Assembly (NCBI RefSeq): GCF_049985285.1
Contig: NZ_JBNIEU010000002.1
Span: 1,167,001-1,231,000, forward strand
DNA length: 64,000 nucleotides
Origin: Aestuariirhabdus sp049985285
GTDB taxonomy: Bacteria; Pseudomonadota; Gammaproteobacteria; Pseudomonadales; Aestuariirhabdaceae
Direction of reading: 5' to 3'
Made by a program: the position numbers and the translations under genes. The notes beneath the pieces were generated by a model, which was not told the DNA's origin, did no database searches, and saw nothing but the letters and a program-made list of their open reading frames with translations. Below, piece after piece: positions 18,170-27,343 of this stretch (the first letter of the stretch is position 1; the number at the start of each line of letters is the position of its first letter).

Positions 18170-19201
18170 ATGAGTCTCGTAATTGAAGAGGTCAGGGGAA
18201 CACTCGCAAGGAGTGAGTGGAACGATTATGTTGATCAGCATGATAACGCTACAATTTTTCATCGCTATGAATGGGGCGAGGCGGTAGTCGCTACCTACGG
18301 TGGAGAGTACGTTTATATAGTCGCCAGGGAAGATGGGATTATACGAGGCGTGCTTCCCCTGGGAAGAAGCAGAAGCTTACTGTTCGGCGACTACCTGTGC
18401 TCGGTACCTTTTGGGGTTTATGGAGGAATTGTCGCCGATAATGAGAAAGTAGCAGAAGAAATCGACAGCTATGCATGCCGTCTTGCAGACGGCATGGGTG
18501 TCGATTATCTGGAAGTTAGAAATAGAGTATCTACAGGGTATGACAGACCTGATAGAGATATTTACGTTACATTCCACAAGAATATTTGTAGCGATGCGGA
18601 AGAAAACTTTAAATCGATTCCAAGAAAACAAAGAGCAGTTGTTAGAAAGGGAATTAAACTGGGTCTTTCTTTTTCAATATCAAAGGATGTCGACACTTTT
18701 TATCGTCTCTATTCTGAAAGCGTCAGGAATCTTGGTACGCCGGTTTTTTCAAAGGATTTGTTTAGGAATATTTTACGTTTTTTTCCCGATAAAAGTTTTA
18801 TCCTAACCATATTCAATGGCGATACTCCTCTTTGCTCGGTACTCAGCCTTCTTTATAAAAAAGACGTGCTGCCATACTACGGAGGTGGTGGTGGAGCTGC
18901 CCGCTCATTACATGGTAATGATTTCATGTATTGGAAGCTAATGGAGTGGGCGTGTAACACAGGGTATACAGGATTCGATTTTGGTCGAAGTAAAGTAGGT
19001 ACGGGGTCTTGTTCTTTTAAAAAGAACTGGGGGTTTGAATCGACACCGCTGTCTTATGAATACTATCTGGTTCGTAAAAAGGAAGTTCCTGATAAGTCAC
19101 CCCTTAACCCAAGAATGAAGCCACTTATTGAAGTGTGGAAGCGTATGCCTCTTTCATTCACCAATACCGTAGGACCATACGTATCAAGATCTTTGGGGTA
19201 A
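18170..19201 (+). CDS. XrtA/PEP-CTERM system-associated FemAB-like protein
   Basis: This 343-residue protein belongs to the FemAB-like acyl/aminoacyl-transferase group found in exosortase A loci (TIGR03019). Recognisable features are the basic RKQRAVVRKG segment near residue 155, the YYGGGGGAARSLHGNDF run near 240-256, and the FDFGRSK...FKKNWG end of the second GNAT-like domain. FemAB proteins use aminoacyl-tRNA; whether this one does is unknown. It probably modifies the polysaccharide or lipid carrier with an amino acid or acyl group. Confidence 0.87.
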   Translation: MSLVIEEVRGTLARSEWNDYVDQHDNATIFHRYEWGEAVVATYGGEYVYIVAREDGIIRGVLPLGRSRSLLFGDYLCSVPFGVYGGIVADNEKVAEEIDSYACRLADGMGVDYLEVRNRVSTGYDRPDRDIYVTFHKNICSDAEENFKSIPRKQRAVVRKGIKLGLSFSISKDVDTFYRLYSESVRNLGTPVFSKDLFRNILRFFPDKSFILTIFNGDTPLCSVLSLLYKKDVLPYYGGGGGAARSLHGNDFMYWKLMEWACNTGYTGFDFGRSKVGTGSCSFKKNWGFESTPLSYEYYLVRKKEVPDKSPLNPRMKPLIEVWKRMPLSFTNTVGPYVSRSLG

Positions 19202-19204
19202 TAA

Positions 19205-20413
19205 ATGGAATCAGTTATTTTTGCGGTCCACCGAATTCCATATCCACCCAACAAAGGTGACAAAATTCGATCATTTCAGATGCTCAAGGCGTTGAGCAAA
19301 AGGTTTCGCGTAAAGCTCTTCTGTTATGTCGATGATTACCGTGATCTTGAGTATACGGACCGACTTTCCGAGTATACCGATGAGGTCTATTTTGAGCTGC
19401 TGCCCCGTTGGAAGGTTTTTTTACGCGCGGTTAAAGCATTTATTCTGCACCAGTCAATCACAGAAGCTGTGTATTTTTCGAATAGCATGATGTCGGCTAT
19501 TAATCATTCAATTGAAACTAATAATATACGCTCGGTTATTGCCTTCTCTTCGTCTATGGGTCAGTACCTACCGTATGGAAGTAACGATAGGTTTCAAACG
19601 TTTATAGATTATGTCGATGTTGACTCCTTAAAGTGGCGCGATTACGGGAAAAGGGCAAGTATTCCAATGCGGTGGGTTTATAAACGCGAGGCTAAGCTGC
19701 TTGGGGATCTAGAAAATACTTTGCACAAGCGCGCCACTATAGGATCATTTGTGACGGATGCTGAGCGAGAGCTATTTTACTCCGAGTTAGGCATACGGCC
19801 ACAGTCTTTAAAAGTGATTGGGAATGGAGTTGATATCAACTTTTTCGACCCTGAGGGTAACTATCCATCACCCTACAAAGCGCTAGGTATAAGCGATGTG
19901 GACGCAATCTGTTTCGTCGGTGCAATGGATTATTATGCGAATGAAGACGCTGTAATCTGGTTTATGAAGGACGTGCTTCCACTGATTCTAAAGAAACGGC
20001 CTGAGTGCTGTTTTTTGGTGGTTGGAAGAGATCCAAGCGACCGGCTTAGGCGTTTGGCAATTTCCACACCCGGTGTTCTAGTAACGGGTGCAGTGGCCGA
20101 TGTCAGGCCCTACCTCAAGTATTGTGCATTGGTTGTAGCTCCTCTACGGATTGCAAGAGGGATGCAGAACAAGGTGCTTGAAGCGTTGGCGATGAATAAG
20201 CAGGTCCTTGCAACAACCGTGGCTGCGGAAGGCGTGGATATTGACGGTGATGCCAACTGCCTGCATTCCTGTGCGTCCTCCGGTGAGATGGCGGAAGCGG
20301 CCTTGCTTTATCTATCTCAGGGGACTGTCGGTGTTGAAGCACGCAAACAGGTGGTGAAACATTATGCATGGGCCCCCCAGATGGAGAAGTTTCTGGATTT
20401 GGTGAAATGTTAG
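19205..20413 (+). CDS. PEP-CTERM/XrtA system glycosyltransferase (GT4, TIGR03087 type)
   Basis: A 402-residue GT-B enzyme. The N-terminus has HRIPYPPNKGDKIRSF, diagnostic of this exosortase-linked GT4 group. The nucleotide-sugar half starts near VGAMDYYANEDA, and ARGMQNKVLEALAM carries the acceptor Glu of the E-x7-E motif region. It is cytoplasmic and adds a sugar during repeat-unit assembly. Its 3' end overlaps exosortase by 7 bp. Confidence 0.88.
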   Translation: MESVIFAVHRIPYPPNKGDKIRSFQMLKALSKRFRVKLFCYVDDYRDLEYTDRLSEYTDEVYFELLPRWKVFLRAVKAFILHQSITEAVYFSNSMMSAINHSIETNNIRSVIAFSSSMGQYLPYGSNDRFQTFIDYVDVDSLKWRDYGKRASIPMRWVYKREAKLLGDLENTLHKRATIGSFVTDAERELFYSELGIRPQSLKVIGNGVDINFFDPEGNYPSPYKALGISDVDAICFVGAMDYYANEDAVIWFMKDVLPLILKKRPECCFLVVGRDPSDRLRRLAISTPGVLVTGAVADVRPYLKYCALVVAPLRIARGMQNKVLEALAMNKQVLATTVAAEGVDIDGDANCLHSCASSGEMAEAALLYLSQGTVGVEARKQVVKHYAWAPQMEKFLDLVKC

Positions 20414-21879
20414 GGTTTGGCCGGCATCCATGGGCTAGCGCGGTATCGATATACGGCTCAGGCCTTATTGTCATAGCGGTTGGCTACATGGAAACGATAG
20501 CCGAAATGGTTTCAATCTGGAATCGATCCGGTACATTTAACCACTGTTTTATTATTCTTCCCATTTCACTATTTTTGATCTACAGGAAAAAATCCCAACT
20601 TAGAGCTCTTTCTCCTCGACCGTCGGCTATTGGGTTCTCGATTTTGGCGCTTTTGGTTCTTGTTTGGACCATATCTTCCATCGTAGAGGTTCAGGTTTTA
20701 CAGCAGTTCTCCGTTGTCATGATGCTGTCTGCACTGTGCCTTGCTGTAATGGGATGGGCGGTTGTTAAAACAATACTCTTTCCCCTTGGTTACACTCTAT
20801 TTATGGTTCCTTTTGGTGAGTTTCTAATTGAGCCAATGATGAATCTAACCGCATCGTTCACCGTCACAACCATTGCGGCGCTGGGAATTCCGATATTTGT
20901 CGAAGGCCTCTTTTTTGAGCTTCCGACAGGACGTTGGTCAGTCGTCGAAGGGTGCTCCGGGGTTCGATACCTGATTGCCTCGGTGGCCCTTGGAACCCTA
21001 TATGCTTACCTCAACTACCATTCATATAAAAAACGTGTGACATTCGTTCTTGCGTCTATAGCGCTACCTATTGTGGGTAATTGGTTAAGGGCGTCCGGAA
21101 TTGTCATGTTGGGGCATTTTAGTGGAATGAGGCTGGCGGTAGGAGTCGATCACCTTCTCTATGGGTGGGTGTTCTTTGGAATATTAATGTTGCTTCTTTT
21201 CGCTGTCGGGAGCCGGTGGCGAGATTCCGAAGAAGAGGTTTTCATTGGTCAGGTAGGTGGCTCAAATTATCCTTTAGTGAGCGGGTTGGCAGTACCTATT
21301 ATGTTGCTTGCGATTGTAACTTGGTCTGGTTCGTCAACGGAACGCGATGCATTTTCAGGCCGCATTGATTTGAGAGCGAATTATCAGGGGGCGGTGCTGG
21401 ATGTGGATACACGTCACCCCCCGTTTGAGCCAAATTTTCAAAGAGCTGATGCCGTTGCTAGTTTCAGTGTAAAGACACAGTTGTTAACGGGCCAGTTACT
21501 CGCTTATTGGTACGGATATAGTCCGGACTCCCTAAAACTGGTTACATCTACAAACCGCGTGGTGGCACAAAAAGATCCTCGCTGGCGATCTATACCAACT
21601 GCTGAGAAAGGTGACAGTTGTCCATTGAATAACCTGTCAATCGTTGAATCAAACACTGAGCGTTACTATGTTGTGTCCTGGTACCTTATTGATGGAGCGC
21701 CGGTTTGTAACCCGGTAACCGCGAAACTAAAGCAGCTGTTGTCCCGTCTTGGGGGCGCTAAGGAGCAGGGTGGGCACGTAGTTCTGGTGATGGATGCCAG
21801 TAAAGTAGAAATAGACCTTCAGGCACTGGCTGACCTCGTCAGCGGATTGACTCTTGACGGGGTTATGTATGCGAACTGA
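20407..21879 (+). CDS. xrtA: Exosortase A (EpsH) with C-terminal EpsI domain
   Basis: A 490-residue membrane protease/transpeptidase. The catalytic triad of exosortases is intact: Cys183 in VEGCSGVRY, Arg228 in NWLRASG and His249 in GVDHLLYGW. About eight transmembrane helices fill residues 10-285. The remaining 200 residues form the EpsI-type periplasmic domain usual for the XrtA subtype. It should cut the PEP-CTERM protein at 5537-6448 and join it to an acceptor. The ATG at 20407 is preferred, overlapping the upstream stop; a longer frame from 20368 runs inside the GT gene. Confidence 0.93.
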   Translation: MLGFGRHPWASAVSIYGSGLIVIAVGYMETIAEMVSIWNRSGTFNHCFIILPISLFLIYRKKSQLRALSPRPSAIGFSILALLVLVWTISSIVEVQVLQQFSVVMMLSALCLAVMGWAVVKTILFPLGYTLFMVPFGEFLIEPMMNLTASFTVTTIAALGIPIFVEGLFFELPTGRWSVVEGCSGVRYLIASVALGTLYAYLNYHSYKKRVTFVLASIALPIVGNWLRASGIVMLGHFSGMRLAVGVDHLLYGWVFFGILMLLLFAVGSRWRDSEEEVFIGQVGGSNYPLVSGLAVPIMLLAIVTWSGSSTERDAFSGRIDLRANYQGAVLDVDTRHPPFEPNFQRADAVASFSVKTQLLTGQLLAYWYGYSPDSLKLVTSTNRVVAQKDPRWRSIPTAEKGDSCPLNNLSIVESNTERYYVVSWYLIDGAPVCNPVTAKLKQLLSRLGGAKEQGGHVVLVMDASKVEIDLQALADLVSGLTLDGVMYAN

Positions 21880-23017
21880 ATCGGCAAACCCCGAGGTTGT
21901 AGTGCATATTATCTATCGCTTGGCTACAGGCGGGCTGGAAAATGGTCTGGTCAATATTATAAAGCAGACTCAGGGCGCGAGGTTCAAGCATGTAGTGATC
22001 GTCTTGTCGACGGCCGATGATTTTCAGCATCGGCTTCCAGCAGAGGTTCCTGTTATCGTTCTCAATAAATCAAACGGTAATGATTTCTCACTCTACTGGA
22101 AAATATACCGGTTAATCGGCCAGCATAGGCCCACGGTTTTCCATACCAGAAACCTGTCTTGTATTGAATATCAGGTTATCGCATTTGTGTTAAGAGTTCC
22201 CAGAAGAGTCCATAGCGATCATGGTTGGGATGTCGAGGATCCTCAAGGAGAGGCGCTAAAACCTGCATTGATACGCAGGATTTTCTCTAGCTTTTCATCC
22301 CATTACGTTGTCTTATCAAAGCAAGCCCAGGAGTATGCTTTGTCGCGCGTAAAAGTTCCTCCCAACAAACTTTTTCGTATTTGTAATGGAGTGGATTCCA
22401 GCCGGTTTCGTCCCGTTTCTTCGCCCGGTGGACGAATTAAAAAGAGATTTGTCATCGGGACAGTTTCCAGACTTGAGCCCATTAAAGGGGTGATATCCAT
22501 CATTATGATCGCAAGCCTACTTCGCGATAATTGCAAAGGGTCCGAAATTCGCTACGAATTTGTGATCGTTGGTGATGGTGCCCTGAGGTCGGAACTTGAG
22601 CGTTTGGTTGTTAGCCTTAGCCTGACGCAATGGGTTTCTTTTACTGGCGAGTCCTCGGAACCTGCTGATTGGTACCCTAAGTTCGATATTTTTCTCCTCA
22701 CCTCCAATGCGGAGGGCATTTCAAATACGGTGTTAGAGGCCATGGCCTGCGGGTTGCCTATTATTGCGACCGATGTTGGGGGGAATACGGAACTCGTAGA
22801 GGAGGGTGTTAATGGTTATCTGTTTTCAGTAGGTGATATCGACGGCATGGCTGGGCAAATAGAGGACTATGCTAATGATAGTGGGAAAAGAACCGATCAC
22901 GGTAAGAGCAGCCGGGCTCGTGCCCTGGAGTATTTTTCAATCGATGGAATGACTAGCAGTTATACGCAACTCTACAGGGAAGGGGAGTGTCCTCAATGTG
23001 CGGTATTTCAGGAGTAG
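21869..23017 (+). CDS. XrtA system glycosyltransferase (GT4, TIGR03088 type)
   Basis: The 382-residue GT-B protein begins with VVVHIIYRLATGGLENGL, the signature of the exosortase-linked sugar transferase family TIGR03088. It has VSRLEPIKG at the start of the donor domain and SNAEGISNTVLEAMACG with the conserved E-x7-E region. The ATG at 21869 overlaps the exosortase stop; a TTG at 21854 is less likely. It assembles the oligosaccharide on the carrier lipid. Sugar unknown. Confidence 0.88.
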   Translation: MRTESANPEVVVHIIYRLATGGLENGLVNIIKQTQGARFKHVVIVLSTADDFQHRLPAEVPVIVLNKSNGNDFSLYWKIYRLIGQHRPTVFHTRNLSCIEYQVIAFVLRVPRRVHSDHGWDVEDPQGEALKPALIRRIFSSFSSHYVVLSKQAQEYALSRVKVPPNKLFRICNGVDSSRFRPVSSPGGRIKKRFVIGTVSRLEPIKGVISIIMIASLLRDNCKGSEIRYEFVIVGDGALRSELERLVVSLSLTQWVSFTGESSEPADWYPKFDIFLLTSNAEGISNTVLEAMACGLPIIATDVGGNTELVEEGVNGYLFSVGDIDGMAGQIEDYANDSGKRTDHGKSSRARALEYFSIDGMTSSYTQLYREGECPQCAVFQE

Positions 23018-24900
23018 TTAAAAAAACTCGACCGGCCAGGCTCGATATTGATCGCGTCACCCGGATGACGAACCGGCTGCATCATAGGGGCCCGGATGGA
23101 TCGGGTATTTTTCATAATGAAAACATCGTTTTTGGTCATAGACGCCTATCGATTCTGGATCTGGAAAATGGGGCTCAACCTCTAGTCAGTGATGATGATA
23201 ATTTTGTACTTACCTACAATGGAGAGATCTACAATTATCGCGAGCTTCGCCATGAATTGATTGAGTTGGGTTGTCAGTTTCATAGTGACTGCGATACTGA
23301 GGTTCTGCTTAGGGCGTGGCAACAGTGGAGTGTGGATTCCATATCACGCTTTAGGGGTATGTTTTCCTTTGCGGTATGGGACAGAACCCAGGGAACTTGT
23401 TATCTCGTAAGGGACCGCCTGGGAATTAAACCTCTGTATTACTCTGTTGGTGAGAATGATGAGTTGTTTTTTGGGTCGGAGCTCAAGGCATTACTTGAAT
23501 ACGGTTTAGTTGAAAAAAAGCTCGACCTGACAGCAATAGATGATTATTTCGCCCTGGGATACGTACCTGAACCCAAATGCATCTATAGTGGAGTTTTTAA
23601 GTTACGACCCGGTCATTTTGTCGAGTTCAAAGCAAAGGAAAAGTCATTACGAGAGGTCCGCTATTGGGGCCTTGAAAGAGAAGATGACTGCAAAGACAAC
23701 GCTGAAGCGGCGCAAGAATTAAAATCCAAGCTAGCGGAGGCGGTTGAGCTCCGCCTTGTATCAGACGTCCCGATTGGTGCATTTCTATCGGGTGGAGTAG
23801 ATTCCAGTAGTGTGGCTACGCTGATGGCACAGCGCAGTAGTGACGCCATTAATACCTGTTCAATCGGATTCTCCGAGGCAGACTTTGATGAGAGTGAGTA
23901 TGCAGTAGGTGTTGCGAGCAAGATTGGATCCCGTCATATTTCACGTAAAGTAACGTTGCTTGATACGAGCTTGGTAGATCGCTTGGCAGACACTTACGAT
24001 GAACCTTTTGCTGACAGTTCTGCGTTGCCAACCTATCGTCTCTGTGCGCTTGCTCGTGAAAAGGTTACGGTAGCATTATCGGGTGACGGTGGGGATGAGC
24101 TTTTTGGTGGCTATACCCGTTATAAGTGGCACCTCAACGAAGAGCGTTTTAGGCGTTTGATGCCGGATAGTATCAGGTGTCCCCTGTTTTCCCTGGCTGC
24201 AAAAATCTATCCCAGAATGAGTTTTGCACCTAAGTGGCTTCGACTTAAATCCACATTCGCTGCCTTGGGCCGCGATTCTATTAGCGCCTATTTCAATAAC
24301 ATTGCCATCATTCCAGATGAGCAGCGTAGTAAATTGTACAGCGCACAGATGCGCAATGAACTTCGAGATTATCGTTCCAGCGACCTGTTTAAAAACTATG
24401 CCAGAGAGTCTGGGAGTAAAGATCCACTTTGGATGGTTCAGTACATTGACCTGAAAACCTACCTTCCTGGGGACATTCTCACAAAGGTTGATCGAGCTAG
24501 TATGGCTCATGGCCTGGAGGTTAGAGTTCCAATTCTCGATCATCATCTTGTTGAATGGGGAGCTGACCTGGCTGAGGACTTCAGGGTCAGGGAGGGTGAA
24601 GGAAAGTGGATACTTAAAAAATCCATGGAACAGGACGTTTCTGATGAAGTGCTGTATCGAAAAAAAATGGGTTTTGGTGTCCCGGTGTCCCAATGGTTCA
24701 GGCAGGAATTAAGACCCCAGGTTGAAGCGTTAGTTGATAGCCCCTATCTGAGTCGGTTGGATCTTTTCGATAGTAGACAATTGCAAGCTCTGGTTCGAAA
24801 TCATCTTACCGGGTTACATGATAACGGGGCCGCTCTTTGGAGCCTGTTAATGTTTGAGGCTTTCTTACGGGTGGTTCACTTTGCAGGAGATGACGATTGA
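22996..24900 (+). CDS. XrtA-associated amidotransferase, asparagine synthase family
   Basis: The 634-residue protein starts MCGISGVV, so after Met removal Cys2 is the glutaminase nucleophile; this fixes the start at 22996 rather than the GTG at 22987 (AGGGGAG lies 8 nt upstream). The ATP-pyrophosphatase loop SGGVDSS is at 265-271 and GDGGDELFGGY follows near 360. It matches the exosortase A amidotransferase (TIGR03108) and probably makes an amide on a uronic acid or other carboxylate of the polymer. It is the only one of three such proteins in the window with all catalytic residues. Confidence 0.9.
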   Translation: MCGISGVVKKTRPARLDIDRVTRMTNRLHHRGPDGSGIFHNENIVFGHRRLSILDLENGAQPLVSDDDNFVLTYNGEIYNYRELRHELIELGCQFHSDCDTEVLLRAWQQWSVDSISRFRGMFSFAVWDRTQGTCYLVRDRLGIKPLYYSVGENDELFFGSELKALLEYGLVEKKLDLTAIDDYFALGYVPEPKCIYSGVFKLRPGHFVEFKAKEKSLREVRYWGLEREDDCKDNAEAAQELKSKLAEAVELRLVSDVPIGAFLSGGVDSSSVATLMAQRSSDAINTCSIGFSEADFDESEYAVGVASKIGSRHISRKVTLLDTSLVDRLADTYDEPFADSSALPTYRLCALAREKVTVALSGDGGDELFGGYTRYKWHLNEERFRRLMPDSIRCPLFSLAAKIYPRMSFAPKWLRLKSTFAALGRDSISAYFNNIAIIPDEQRSKLYSAQMRNELRDYRSSDLFKNYARESGSKDPLWMVQYIDLKTYLPGDILTKVDRASMAHGLEVRVPILDHHLVEWGADLAEDFRVREGEGKWILKKSMEQDVSDEVLYRKKMGFGVPVSQWFRQELRPQVEALVDSPYLSRLDLFDSRQLQALVRNHLTGLHDNGAALWSLLMFEAFLRVVHFAGDDD

Positions 24901-26117
24901 AAATCCTGCACATATTCGACCACTCCCTTCCTCTTCATAGCGGATATACGTTTCGTAGTCGGTCTTTGATAAAAAACCAACGTTTGTTGGGTTTTAACAC
25001 CTGCCATCTTACTGGCCCTAAGCAGGGTATTCATGCGGACCCGGGTAGCGGGCAACAGGAGGAAGTTGGCGGGCTTGTATTTTATCGATCACCCACGCCA
25101 CCAGTGTGGATTTCCAACAATCGGGTGTTGCAACAGCTGCATGTTATCTACTGGTTAATTATTAGGACTTATCAGGTTTCACGGAAGGAAAAACCTGATC
25201 TATTGCATGCTCACTCACCCTCGTTGAATGGTTTTTGCGCAGTTGTTGTAGGAAAAATTCTCAACATTCCAGTGGTTTATGAGATTAGGGCTTTCTGGGA
25301 AGATGCCGCAGTGGATCACGGGAACACCCTTGAAGGGAGTTTCCGTTACCGATTAAGTCAAAAGTTTGAAGAGTGGGTTGTCAGGCGAGCGGGAGGTGTT
25401 GTAACGATATGCGATGGTTTGATGTCTGATCTGGGGAAGCGTACGACTCTTCCAAGCTGCACCGCAATAGTTCCTAACGCGGTGGATGTTGATAAATACC
25501 CCGATCGTACAGATAGTCTAAAAGCGCGTTGGGCTAATGACGATTATGTTCCTGTCATCGGGTTTATTGGTTCATTCTATCGCTATGAGGGGTTGGATAT
25601 TCTTGTCGAGTCCATGGCTATTCTTCGCGATAGGGGGCTGGGTTTCAAGTTGCTTTTAGTCGGGGGGGGGCCGGAAGAGGGACGTTTGCATGAACTGATA
25701 GCACGATTTGAGCTTGGCGACTGCACCGATATGCCTGGTCGGGTCCCACACGAAGAGGTTGACAGGTTTTATGACAACATTGATATGTTGGTATATCCAA
25801 GGCGCTCAATGCGGTTAACGGAAACTGTAACCCCCTTAAAACCTCTTGAAGCCATGTCGATGGGGAGAGCTGTCGTCATGTCCGATGTGGGTGGGCATCG
25901 GGAGCTTATTCCTGATGGGGTAGGGGTAGCGTTGTTTGAAAGTGGAAGTTCTAGCGAGCTAGCAGAGGCTATCGTTCGTGTTGTCACCCGTTTAAGAGGG
26001 GATCCTAAATTAGACTGGCTTTCCAAAGGTCGAGACTATGTTGCAGAACAGAAGAGTTGGTCTGCATCGGTTTCCAACTATCAGTCTCTCTACAAGCAGC
26101 TTTTGGAGCGTCAATGA
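24897..26117 (+). CDS. XrtA system glycosyltransferase (GT4, exosortase-linked)
   Basis: A 406-residue GT-B enzyme that opens with MKILHIFDHSLPLHSGYTFR, a signature I associate with TIGR04063, an exosortase A-linked GT4. The donor domain has IGFIGSFYRYEGLD and the PLKPLEAMSMG segment with the conserved Glu. It starts at TTG 24897 (TTGA overlap with the amidotransferase stop; AGGAGA about 6 nt upstream) and overlaps the next gene by 4 bp, indicating tight translational coupling. Confidence 0.87.
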   Translation: MKILHIFDHSLPLHSGYTFRSRSLIKNQRLLGFNTCHLTGPKQGIHADPGSGQQEEVGGLVFYRSPTPPVWISNNRVLQQLHVIYWLIIRTYQVSRKEKPDLLHAHSPSLNGFCAVVVGKILNIPVVYEIRAFWEDAAVDHGNTLEGSFRYRLSQKFEEWVVRRAGGVVTICDGLMSDLGKRTTLPSCTAIVPNAVDVDKYPDRTDSLKARWANDDYVPVIGFIGSFYRYEGLDILVESMAILRDRGLGFKLLLVGGGPEEGRLHELIARFELGDCTDMPGRVPHEEVDRFYDNIDMLVYPRRSMRLTETVTPLKPLEAMSMGRAVVMSDVGGHRELIPDGVGVALFESGSSSELAEAIVRVVTRLRGDPKLDWLSKGRDYVAEQKSWSASVSNYQSLYKQLLERQ

Positions 26118-27343
26118 ACTCAGTTCCCACACCTAGACTGATTGTGTTTAGTACGCTTTTCCCCAGTGTTATGGAGCCGCTGAAAGGCTGCTTTATTTAT
26201 CAACGGGTACATCGACTTTACAACGGTAAAGGCGTGGTGGTTGTCTCCCCCCAGCCCTGGTTTCCCTTTCAGCGTCTACTGGGAAGATTATTCAATCATC
26301 ACCGTAGTGTGAACCCCTACGAGGATCGTTTTGGAGCACTGCAGGTACTTCGGCCCCGCTTCTTTTCTCTTCCCATCGTAGGGAAGTGGCTCGACCCCCT
26401 GTTTATGGCGATGGCCTCCTACCGTACAGTCAAGCAACTCTCAAAGGGGAACGGCTGCAGCCTTCTTGATGCTCATTTTGCTTTTCCTGATGGGGTGGCA
26501 GCGAGTTATCTAAAGCGCTGGCTCAAGCTGCCACTGGTCATCACGCTTCGGGGCACAGAGATCAAACACTGCACTCATCCGATAAAGCGGCGCCTGATTG
26601 GCTCCAGCCTGATACGGGCAGATGCGGTGATTGGTGTTTCCAACTCGTTACTGGATGCGATGAAAACCCAGGGGTTTGGTTTGCCTCACGCCGAGCGCAT
26701 TGGAAACGGGGTTGATACCAACCAATTCTTTATGAGTCCTGCAACAGGTTCCCGTAGCTCCCTCGGCCTGGATGAAACGGACCCTCTACTGATTACGGTC
26801 GGCGGTCTGGTACCGAGAAAGGGGCAGCACCTGATAATTGGGATGCTACCTAATCTACTAAACGACTACCCTAACCTTCATTACCTGATCATTGGAGGAT
26901 CTTCTGGCGAAGGGGACTACCTGCAGAAATTACGGAGCCAGGCACAGGAGGTGGGAGTCGATTCTCATGTTCATTTTCTTGGAACCCTGTCTCCCGATGA
27001 GTTGCGGCCCTGGCTAAATGCCGCCAATCTTTTCGTGCTGCCTACGAGCAATGAAGGCTGGGCCAATGTTATTTTGGAGTCAATGGCCTGTGGTACTCCC
27101 GTTGTCGCAACGCAGGTAGGAGGTAATGCTGAGGTTGTTAGCGACCCATCGACGGGGATTATTGTCCCCTACGACCCTGAAAGTATTGAAGCGGGTATCC
27201 GTGAGGGGCTTGAACGGCAGTGGGATTCTGATTCGATCGCTTGCTTTGCCAAAAATAATAGTTGGAATGATCGAATTGAACGCCTGGAGGGCTTATACAC
27301 AGAAGTTTTCCGGTCGCTAGAAAAGGGAACTGAGAGTGCGTGA
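26114..27343 (+). CDS. Family 4 glycosyltransferase
   Basis: A 409-residue GT-B protein with FSTLFPSVMEPLKGCF at the N-terminus, TLRGTEI in the acceptor domain, GGLVPRKGQ opening the donor domain and SNEGWANVILESMACG with the E-x7-E motif. It resembles colanic-acid or exosortase-linked GT4 enzymes. The start is ATG 26114 overlapping the upstream stop (ATGA), with GGAG 5 nt before it; a longer in-frame extension has no support. Its sugar cannot be assigned. Confidence 0.85.
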   Translation: MNSVPTPRLIVFSTLFPSVMEPLKGCFIYQRVHRLYNGKGVVVVSPQPWFPFQRLLGRLFNHHRSVNPYEDRFGALQVLRPRFFSLPIVGKWLDPLFMAMASYRTVKQLSKGNGCSLLDAHFAFPDGVAASYLKRWLKLPLVITLRGTEIKHCTHPIKRRLIGSSLIRADAVIGVSNSLLDAMKTQGFGLPHAERIGNGVDTNQFFMSPATGSRSSLGLDETDPLLITVGGLVPRKGQHLIIGMLPNLLNDYPNLHYLIIGGSSGEGDYLQKLRSQAQEVGVDSHVHFLGTLSPDELRPWLNAANLFVLPTSNEGWANVILESMACGTPVVATQVGGNAEVVSDPSTGIIVPYDPESIEAGIREGLERQWDSDSIACFAKNNSWNDRIERLEGLYTEVFRSLEKGTESA